A program made the translations under genes and the position numbers. Below, piece by piece: positions 55,861 through 64,000 of a stretch of DNA of 64,000 nucleotides (its first letter is position 1; every line of letters begins with the position of its first letter). The DNA lies in NCBI GenBank assembly GCA_958450325.1, contig OY288242.1, forward strand, positions 69,806,062-69,870,061, written 5' to 3'. The notes beneath the pieces were generated by a model that saw nothing but the letters and a program-made list of their open reading frames with translations, was not told where the DNA came from and did not search any database. The stretch comes from Agrostemma githago. Lineage: Eukaryota; Streptophyta; Magnoliopsida; Caryophyllales; Caryophyllaceae.

Positions 55861-58800
55861 ATGACGTATTCCAACGAAAAACTTGAATCGAAAAACTCAT
55901 ATGCTCTAGTTCACGTGGAAAATCTGGGAAGCAATATCACACAAATTGCTTTCAACGGTCACATTAATAACGAATGGTCTAGTTCTTTTACTCTTGCCCT
56001 TCTCGCAAAAGGCAAACTCGGTTATATCGACGGAACCGTCTCTAAACCATCGGATTTGGGTCCTAATTTTAAATCACGGAGGTCGACCAATGCCTTGGTC
56101 ACCGCGTGGATCTACAATAGCATTGCACCCGACCTTCGCAAAACAATCTCATGCCGTCCCGAGGCAAAATAGGTATGGGGCGATATTAAGAACCGTTTTT
56201 GTCAAAGTAACGATGCACGAATTTATCATTTGCAGGGAGATCTCCATGCTTGTTGACAGGGACCCACAGAGACCTTGATGGCCTATTATGGCAGAATTAC
56301 CACTTTGTGGGACGAGATACTCGAATACGATCCTCTTCCCGCGTGTTCCTGTAAAACATGTGCGTGTGATTGGGTGACGATTATGGACACACGCAGAAAC
56401 AAGAAAAAAGTCAGGGACTTTCTTATGGGCTCGATGCACGCTTCGACGATGCTCGATCTCAAATTCTTGGTACCAATCCTCTTCCCAATTTAATTCTCGT
56501 ATATAACCATTTGTTACAGGAGGAGGGTGTTCGTAATTTTTCTCATTCTCAAACCGAACCCAAACCCGACGTACTCGCTTTTGCTACTCGTGGTTCCCAC
56601 ATAAATAATTCCCGAACATCAGGGGGAGGGGGGCGTGATACTCAGTTTATTCGGGGCTCTAATTCGGGTTTACCCAATGACAAGTCTAAACCCTTTTGTA
56701 TTGCTTATCAAAGGTCGGGTCATTTATTTAAGTCTTGTTTTTGGGTCACGGGAGACTTTCCCGAATGGTGGGGTGACCGACCCCGCGATCGAATCTATAT
56801 CAATCCCAATGACTTGGACCTTAGTAAAGCCATTTTTGTTCTCGACGAGCGTGGACGTGCTCATTATGACCGTAACAAGCAACCCAGTCCTGCGATTAAT
56901 CTAAACAACACACTAGGCCTGCCTCGTGTCAATATGGTCGTTGGTCAGGCGCCTAATACCAATCAGATTGCATCATCTTCCTCGTCCTTACCCACGCTCG
57001 ACCATGTGGACCTGAATGCTCTTAATCCTACTGAGCTTGCTGAGTTGACCCGTCTTTGGCAATCTCACAAGGCCGCTCTGTCCGACAAACTTCGTGGTAA
57101 TATTTCTATTTTTCCTTTATCTCGTTGGATTATCGACACGGGGGCCTCCCATCACATGTCAGGTTGTTTTTCACATTTTTCTAACTTTCGTAATATCATA
57201 CCATTGTCCGTTGGTTTACCAAACGGTGACCTCACTTTTGCTACACAATGTGGTGACATAATCTTATCATCTTGACTAGTTTTACAAGACGTTCTTTATG
57301 CCGCTAACCTTCACTGTCATTTAATTTTTGTTTCTAGTTTACTATTGGATAATACTTTAATCATTCAATTTTCTCCTCAACTTTGTCTCATTCATGACTG
57401 TTCCTCGAAGACAGTGATTGCGGGTGGGCAACGTGAGGGACTATATTATTTGACGAGCGTTCGAAACGAGACGGCAAGAGCATGCTTGGTTGGCTTGACC
57501 GACTCCATTGAATTATGGCACCGTAGGTTGGGGCATCCCTCCTCGAACATTTTTGCTTATTTACCTTTTATTTCTAAACATTCTCGCACTAGTTCTAATT
57601 TTTTTAGCAAGCACTGTGACATTTGTCTTCGCGCAAAACAAACACGTGAAATTTTTTCTTTGAGTTCGAATAAAGCCGACTTTATTTTTGACTTGATACA
57701 TTGTGACTTGTGGGGGCCCTACACTCCAAATGGGTCATGTGGGTCCCACTATTTTTTAACAATCATTGACGACTTCTCCCGGACTACATGGGTCTACTTG
57801 TTACGTTATAAAAGTTCTGTTCAACAAACTTTATCGAATTTTTTTGCTATGATTGAACGACAATTTCATAAGAAAATAAAGATTTTACGAACCGATGACG
57901 GTACTGAATTCTAAAGTCTTATAAAAAATTTTAACACAAATGGGGTCCTTTTCCAAACCTCCGATGTTGATACTCCTCAACAAAATGGGTGGGTTGAACG
58001 AAAACATCATCACATTTTAAATATCGCTTGTGCCCTCTTATTTCAAGCTAGTTTACCCACTTTATTTTGAGGGGAATGTGTTTCATCTGCCGTTCATTTA
58101 ATAAATCGTACCCCGACACCTCTTCTTAATGGGCACACCCCATATGAGATGTTCTTTAAAAAATCTCCACCAATGAAAAATATCCATATATTTTGGTTGT
58201 CTTTGCTATGCGAAAAATATTAATTGCACCCGTGATAAATTTGCGTCTTGAAGTCGCAAATGTATTTTCATCGGGTACCCATTTGGTAAAAAGGATTGAC
58301 GTCTCTATGACTTAGACAGTGACTCTTATTTTGAGTCACACGATGTTGTCTTTGTTGAACACGAGTTTCCCTATAAAACTCTTAACCTTTACGATGACAC
58401 TGACCCATCGACCTCCCTCTTACATGACACCCTTACACCCATTGATCAGGTGGTTCTTGTTACTAACTCCTCAAACACCTCGACTCCATCCTCACCCACG
58501 ACTCATCATGATCCGGTAGACCCCACAACAACCCCTAACTCGCTTTCTCCTTCTTCCAGTCTTAGTTTGACCCCGCTCACAAACAACCTGACCATAATGT
58601 CGATACTTCTGATCAAATCAAGACAATCATACCCAACACATCCATCAAAATGGGTTGAGGTCATCGTCTCAAATTCTCAAATTCTAATCTTAAAGACTTC
58701 GTTCAACCGTCCATTCGTCCCTTCTCTCACTATCTCACAGCTCTGTCACCGTCTTCAAATACTAAATTTCCTATCTCTCATTATGTCAATTATGCCAAGT

Positions 58801-59041
58801 TTTCCCTTAACCACCAAATCTTCTTGTCGGCCTTGACCAAAAATCACGAGCCTAGTTGTTTTAAAGAAGCTATGCAGGTTCCTGAATGGTAGAAAGCTAT
58901 GCAACTCAAAATCGATGCACTCGAGAAAAATAATACATGGACTCTCGAGCAACTACCTCATAATAAAAAGGCCATCGGTTCCAAATGGGTCTATAAAACT
59001 AAATATAACGCCGATGGCACGATTGAACGTTACAAGGCACG
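55861..59041 (+). pseudogene. gag-pol: Copia gag-pol polyprotein, decayed
   Basis: ATG at 55861; readable in pieces with at least four stops or shifts (TAG near 56170, TGA near 56274 and 57273, TAA at 57912). Gag: WTLALLAKGKLGYIDG-like region (FTLALLAKGKLGYIDG), then a zinc knuckle CIAYQRSGHLFKSC whose second Cys is Tyr. Protease WIIDTGASHHMSG (57124-57162). GAG-pre-integrase IELWHRRLGHPSS. Integrase HCDICLRAKQTR, FDLIHCDLWGPY, DDFSRTTWVYLL, LRTDDGTEF and QQNGWVERKHHH. Reverse transcriptase start DALEKNNTWTLEQLP...SKWVYKTKYNADG (58905-59040). No functional product is possible. Confidence 0.88.
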
Positions 59042-60358
59042 TGATAAATCGATATTTATACATATTTTTACTCCTTTAATATTATTATTATAATGGCATC
59101 TTTCATATTATTTGAGCTAAAAACGTATTTTTATGACTTAATGGGTTAATATATACATTAATATTATTTATATGCTAAAATAAGTTTTATTATCTATTTT
59201 TAAATTATTTAGAATAATCCCATTTAATTTGAAGGTCAAATAATACATATATTCTCGTTTATATTATGTAGGTTTATCTTAAGACGACGATATCTCACTC
59301 ATATGACATCGAAATTAAGTGATTTGGGATGCGCTGGAAAACTGAGTTCGAGAGCTACAAGTTTATAGAAGAGAGAAACATCAAATTTCGTCATCTACTA
59401 GGTCGAAATCGAGCTATAAGGCAGCAGGTCAAGAGATTTCGATACCAGCAAATAAATGGTTTGAAGCCCATTACTACAAAAGTACAAAAGATGAATTAGG
59501 AAACAAAAAAAGGAAATAAAGAGTTTAATAAGAGAATAAGAAAAAGAAAAAAAAGGTATAAAAGAGGAATAGAAGAGAGAGAATAGAGAAGACAAAAGAG
59601 AAAGAGGAAAACAGAGAGACATAGGAAGTCGCACGACGACGAAGAAGACGACAGTTCGACTCCGTCTGATCAAATTCCGTTCCGATTTCTATGAGTTTTT
59701 CTAATCTTTATCTTTTTTTTTTGAAAGTGAAGATCAATATCATTAGTAATAAGCCATCCGACATCTACAAACGATGTCAAATTGAACTGAATACAAATTT
59801 GTGAAAAATAAATAAAGAACATCATTGAGACAAAGATCACTATTAGAATAATGCGCTTCTGCATAGCCTTCTATCTATCGCTGTTTATTGACACAAATTT
59901 TCGTGAAGGAATCTATAGATCTGATGAAATAGCCTCCAAGATGATGAACATTCTCTATTTCGACAAATAGTAGACTGAGATCTGACCTCAATTGTATCGC
60001 CGTACGTAGGGATTCCATTGCTCTCATGATCTTGCACACAGTTCTTGAAATCTAAGCCCTATACTAATGTAAAGGACGAAAACCTCAAAATAAAGGAAAA
60101 AACCTTGAAAAAAAAGGACGAAAACAACTCTCATAAAAGAGAGACTTTTATTGAATAAGATTTGATAACTAGTAGTTGAGACTTAAACAATTTTTGGGGC
60201 TTACCATCGATTAATTATCGATGGAGGCCCCAGATTGAGGAGGAAAAGTAGGGTTTTTTTGAGGAGGAAGAGGAGGAAAAACTAGGGTTTTTTTTTAATC
60301 TTTATCTTATTTGTACTGTTATTATGTTTAGTCTAGAGTAAATTTCAATTGGAGTATG
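59042..60358 (+). mobile_element. Unclassified LTR-like sequence inserted in copia reverse transcriptase
   Basis: Begins with TG exactly where copia coding stops. AT-rich first 300 bp, then a purine-rich region with a TATA-like GGTATAAAAGAGG (59552-59564), an LTR-like composition. About 720 bp without the insert at 59715-60295. No primer site is visible before the Athila LTR begins at 60359, so its right end may be truncated. Confidence 0.4.
59715..60295 (-). mobile_element. Retroposed insertion with poly(A) and 13-bp target duplication
   Basis: Flanked by TAATCTTTATCTT at 59702-59714 and 60296-60308. The insert starts with a T-run on the plus strand, i.e. a poly(A) tail on the minus strand after GATATTGATCTTCACTTTC. 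Inside are duplicated CTAGGGTTTTT/GTAGGGTTTTT and GAGGAGGAA blocks (60236-60295), consistent with a gene 5' end read on the minus strand. Either a truncated LINE, a SINE or a processed pseudogene; I cannot identify the source. Confidence 0.65.
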
Positions 60359-60689
60359 TGATAAGTGTGTTTTGTAGTGCTTATTTGTTGTGTTTGGTCC
60401 CGGTTTCTCTTGTGGAATCGCTCTTTGGAGCGGTTTCTAGGCTAATTACGCTTCTTCTAGTTCATTTTAGGTTCCTAAGACCAATCTTGGAGAGGTGGAA
60501 CAATTTCGACTCGTTTCCGACACATTTGGAGCGAACGAAGAGACGCAACGATCACCCGGTAGTTTAGACTCATTCCCGAGCCCTTGGGACCCATTCTCGA
60601 GCCCTCGGGACCCATTCTCAAGCATCGAGAATCAATGAGAAGCCCATCAAGAGCAAGTAGGGACCCTTGAGATCTTAATTGAAGCCTAC

Positions 60690-60850
60690 AAGACCCATCC
60701 CGGTCGGGATTGCAAGCATCACGACCGGGATGAAGTGCAAAGGGAAGCGCGGCCACTGATGAGTCATCCCGGCCGGGATGATGATCCTTTTCGGTCGGGA
60801 CCACCCATCCCGGTCGGGATCTTCATCCTTCCCGGCCGGGAAGGGCCAGC
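60690..60850. repeat. CCCGG(T/C)CGGGA palindrome cluster in Athila U3
   Basis: Five or six copies of near-perfect palindromes (ATCCCGGTCGGGAT, ATCCCGGCCGGGAT, TTCCCGGCCGGGAA, half-site CACGACCGGGAT) within 160 bp, ending about 50 bp before the TATA box. Confidence 0.88.
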
Positions 60851-60895
60851 TGCAGCTCGATTTGTTTCTTTTCAATTCCTTTGCTCGTGAACCCA

Positions 60896-60903
60896 TATAA
60901 ATA
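60896..60903 (+). promoter_or_regulatory. TATA box of the Athila LTR
   Basis: TATAAATA in ACCCATATAAATACTC; the second LTR has the same at 63067-63074. Confidence 0.6.
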
Positions 60904-61888
60904 CTCTCCCTTTGTATTGTTTAAGCACCTTACATTACTCTACATTATTATAAACCCTAATTAGACTCTCTTCATCCTTAGCTTAGTTTACATTAATCTT
61001 TTCTTAATCCTTGTTAGTTGGTATAATCTTCTTACTCTCCTTACTCTTAATCATTTTTTAATCATTCAAGTTTCAATCTTTGATTATTGTTCTTTGTTCT
61101 TGCTAGTTCATAATGAATGTTTTGTTGTTTGTGTTGATTTCTCTTATTATTGTTAGTTTTAGTTTCACTATGTGTGAGTAGACTTATTGTGGGGTTATTA
61201 GGGGGATTAAGTGTTGATTATGTATGATTAGGGTTTGATTGTGGGTAAAGGTGAATTCTTTGATACTAGTCACATATTAAGCACACTATGTGTTTGTTGA
61301 ATTGCTTGTTTGAGTAGTAGTGGTCATGCTTCTCATGCTTGTCTTCCTCTTCTCATTGTGTGATTGATTTGTGGTTGAATCCTTGTGTATTGGGTAATAT
61401 CTTGCATGAGTATTCAGGTTTAGTCTTTGACACGAGAGTGCGGACTTTGGCTTTGACGCGAGAGCGCGGACCGGCCTTAGTAACTAGGTGAAACCTACAC
61501 CCTCGATCTCCCAATCATCCTACTACACTTATGAACCCAAACTAACCCTACTCCTTCCCATATTGATTTCTCCATCTTGTTAGATATTATCTATATAGTT
61601 AGTTGATTGGTTTTAGTTTAGTTCATCTATTTAGTTCATGTTATATATAGTTCCTTGATAGTCTAGTTTCATCCCTTCCCATCATCATAGTTAATCTATT
61701 CTTGTCAATTCTTGTTAGTTTGTTCCTCTTTGTATTGTTTTGGTAACATAGCCTCGTTTTTAGGTAGACCTAGTCTAGACACCTCATAACCATCTCCATG
61801 GATATCGACCCGACTTACCCTATCTACCTGTTAGGATTAGTTGGCATTATTCGATCGGTGGGACCCACGACGATTCCCACCATCAATT

Positions 61889-61902
61889 TGGCGCCGTTGC
61901 CG
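61889..61902 (+). promoter_or_regulatory. Athila primer binding site
   Basis: TGGCGCCGTTGCCG, three bases after the LTR end. The usual site continues GGGA; here it continues TTTT, so the match is shortened. Confidence 0.75.
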
Positions 61903-62062
61903 TTTTGTGTTCTTCTTCTATCCTTTGTGCATATTTTGTAGCCTTTTTTCTTTGTTTTTATAGCTTCCTCCTCTCTTTGTCTTCTGTTGTGCTTGTTTAT
62001 TGTCTTTACCTAGTGCCCTTAAAGCACTAGCTGTTCTCACGTTTGTTCCAAGTGTGTAGTGC

Positions 62063-62527
62063 ATGCTTAGGACGAGAGACGACTTCTTTCTCTTCAATCC
62101 AGAGCCGGAGAGACTCTTTAGAGCCTTTTGCCAATGGACAATTGATCGGGTTAGAAATTCTCAACCGGGTACTAGCAATATCATTGAAGAACAAATCCAA
62201 GGATCCGACTTGAACGAAGCACCTCAAGACAATACCGAAGGGACCTTCATCAATCCCTTTGGTACTTCCTCTAGTCACTCTTCTCAACCTAGTTCTCTTT
62301 CTACCTCTACATCAAAACCATCTACACGGTCATCTCCCGCTTATCCAACAATGCCAAAGTTTTCATCTCATTCTACCTTCATCGAGGATGTCTTGCCGGG
62401 ACCGAGCACTTTACCGGCCGCTTATGCCGGAAATTTTGTGGCGAAGACACAATTCATCCAACTTGTAGAAAGAAATCAATTTAGTGGTTTGCCCATCGAA
62501 GACCCGCACCAACACATGGAGACTTTC
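62063..62527 (+). pseudogene. gag: Athila gag, N-terminal fragment
   Basis: About 155 codons from the ATG at 62063. A Ser/Thr-rich region (about residues 68-100) is followed by FVAKTQFIQLVERNQFSGLPIEDPHQHMETF, the conserved start of the Athila gag core. It is interrupted at 62528 by an LTR that supplies the stop (TTC/TGA). No protease or pol follows in the window. Confidence 0.8.
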
Positions 62528-64000
62528 TGATAAGTGTAGTTTGTAGTGCCTAATTTGTTGTGCTTTGGTCCCATTTCCTTGCGGAATCGCTCCTTGGGAG
62601 TGGTTCATGGGCTACTTATGCTTCCTCTAGTTCGTTTCAGGTTCCCGAGACCATTCATGAAGAGTTGGAGCGATTCCGACTCAATACATACACTTTTCGG
62701 AGCCAACGAAGAGAAGGAACGATCACTCAATGCCTTGGATTCGACCCCGAGACCTCAGGACCCGATCCCGAGCCCCTTAGACTCGATCCCGAGACCCGAG
62801 AGTCGATGAGAAGCCCATGAGAAGCAAGGAGGGACCTTAAAGATCATATTGGAGGCCTACAAGACCCATCCCCGACGGGAAGGACCTCATCCCGTCCGGG
62901 ATGAGGTGCGCATATTGCAGTGGTTCTGTTTTGGACCCGTCCCGGTCGGGACCAACCCGTCCCGGTCGGGATCAGACCGTCCCGGACGAGACTATCTCGT
63001 TCCGGACGGGATGGTTCAGCTGTAGTCGCGTGACTCTTTTGTCTTCCTCTTTCATTCTTGTAACCCTATAAATACTCCTCCCTTGTATTGTTTAAGCACC
63101 ATATTTTACCCTAGATTATTTTAGACCTCTCTTAACATTCAAAACCCCAATTGGCCTCTCTTCATCTTTAGTTAATCCTTAGTTAATCTTAGTTTAATCT
63201 AGTTAATTAATCTTGTAATTGAAAAGATTCTTGAAGACTCATCCAAGATTGACAACCTTGGAGACTATTTGGGTTTCTTATTAATGGAAGTTCTCATCTT
63301 TTTATATTCTTGTTAGTGGGTATAATTTCTCTTCTCTTAATTTTTGTTAATCTCTCAAGTTTTAATCTTTACATATTCTTTGTTGTTCTTGTTGGTTCAT
63401 AATGAATGTTTGGTTGTTTATGTTGATTTCTCTTATCATTGTTGTAGTTAGTTTGATAATGAGTGAGTAGATTCCTTGTGGGGTTATTAGGGGGATTAAG
63501 TGTGGATTATGGGTGATTAGGGCTTGATTGTGGGTAAAGGTGGTTCATTTGTTGCTAGTCACTTATTGGGCACACTATGTGTTTGTTGTATTGCTTGTAT
63601 GGGTAGTAGTGGCCAATGCTTCTCATGCTTGTTCTCTCCTTCTCATTGTGTATTCAATTTGTGGTTGAATGTTTGTGTTTTGAGTAGCATCTTTCATGAA
63701 TGTTCGGGTCTAGTCTTAGACACGAGAGTGCGGACTTTGGCTTTGGCGCGAGAGCGCAAACCGACCTTAGTGACTAAGTGACACATACACCCTTGATTAC
63801 CCAATCATCCTACTATGCTTATGAACCCGACCTAACCCTACTCTTTTCCATATTTGAATTCTCTATCTCTTTAGTCGATCATCTTCTCTAGTTTATTTGC
63901 TTAGTTAATCTTTGGTTGTTCATTAGTTTTTGTTATAGCTTATTCATTGTTAGTCTTGTTCACACCTCTTCTCCCATCATAATTTGTCAATTATCATTTC
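62528..64000 (+). repeat. Second Athila-type LTR, running off the window
   Basis: Begins TGATAAGTGTAGTTTGTAGT and follows the LTR at 60359 throughout, but with many differences, so it is probably not that element's own partner. It joins gag directly, without a purine tract. Inference: a related element inserted in gag, or a recombinant. TATA box at 63067-63074. Confidence 0.8.
62865..63020. repeat. Palindrome cluster in the second Athila LTR
   Basis: Five to six copies of CGTCCCGGTCGGGA / CATCCCGTCCGGGATG / CGTTCCGGACGGGAT. The same position as 60690-60850 but different half-site sequences, so the symmetry is kept while the letters change. Confidence 0.85.

Larger units (their letters stand above)
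55654..59041 (+). mobile_element. Ty1/copia element (Ale-like), truncated in reverse transcriptase
   Basis: Short 5' LTR, methionine primer site, then gag, protease, integrase and the start of reverse transcriptase in copia order. At 59041 the coding sequence stops after ERYKA (the usual continuation is RLVAKG) and an unrelated sequence starting TGATAAATCG follows. The rest of pol and the 3' LTR are absent. Confidence 0.85.
60359..61885 (+). repeat. 5' LTR of an Athila-type Ty3/gypsy element
   Basis: 1527 bp from TGATAAGTGTG to CCACCATCA, followed by the Athila primer site. Contains a palindrome cluster (60690-60850), TATA box at 60896-60903 and a conserved GACACGAGAGTGCGGACTTT block (61430 region), repeated in the LTR at 62528. 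Confidence 0.85.

Overview
This is a repeat-dense plant window, almost certainly from a dicot nuclear genome. It is built almost entirely of nested transposable elements, with no intact host gene. The evidence is long LTR retrotransposons of the Ty3/gypsy Tat (Ogre/Retand-like) and Athila lineages, Ty1/copia elements with the initiator-methionine-tRNA primer site, a CACTA transposon with a 3-bp target duplication, and plant-type TATA boxes and introns. Tat elements with an antisense gene and tandemly repeated LTRs recall Retand of Silene, so Caryophyllaceae is possible; this species guess is weak.

Layout. 1-7706: 3' part of an old gag-only Tat-like element, with its 3' LTR at 4851-7706. 7707-8210: unique DNA. 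From 8211 to 54903 there is one deep stack. A Ty1/copia-type element (partial 5' LTR 11461-11589, 3' LTR about 52011-54903) carries a TA-flanked DNA element in or against each LTR (8324-11362 and 52615-54728). A CACTA transposon (15631-50418, TSD TAT) sits inside the copia element. A cluster of three Tat elements (16517-48553) sits inside the CACTA. Tat A is forward and complete (LTRs 16517-19076 and 29231-31790). B shares A's right LTR and is cut off in gag near 33740. C is inverted (5' LTR 45947-48553, truncated 3' LTR 33757-35782). 54904-55653: short unique DNA with one possible exon. 55654-59041: a decayed Ale-like copia element cut off inside reverse transcriptase by another LTR-type sequence (59042-60358), which itself holds a 581-bp retroposed insert with a 13-bp TSD. 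60359-64000: an Athila-type LTR, primer site and gag start, then a second related LTR running off the window.

The Tat elements are the most gene-rich part. Each full copy codes on one strand for gag, protease, reverse transcriptase, a degenerate Ty3-type RNase H, a second intact RNase H and integrase. On the opposite strand, converging on pol, lies a separate gene with its own TATA box and a phase-0 intron. Its product resembles the plant mobile domain family. Copy C keeps this antisense gene open (predicted 513 aa) although its gag-pro has two frameshifts. Copy A has the opposite pattern: nearly intact gag-pro-pol with one in-frame TAG, and a stop codon in the antisense gene. The CACTA remnant carries a captured piece of an LRK10-like receptor kinase gene with introns.

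Other notable features are clusters of near-perfect palindromes upstream of the TATA box in two unrelated LTR families (Tat and Athila), a conserved branch-point/acceptor signal just before Tat gag that suggests a 5'-leader intron, a primer-site-like duplicate inside the Tat LTR, and a B/C junction with filler copied from nearby gag sequence.
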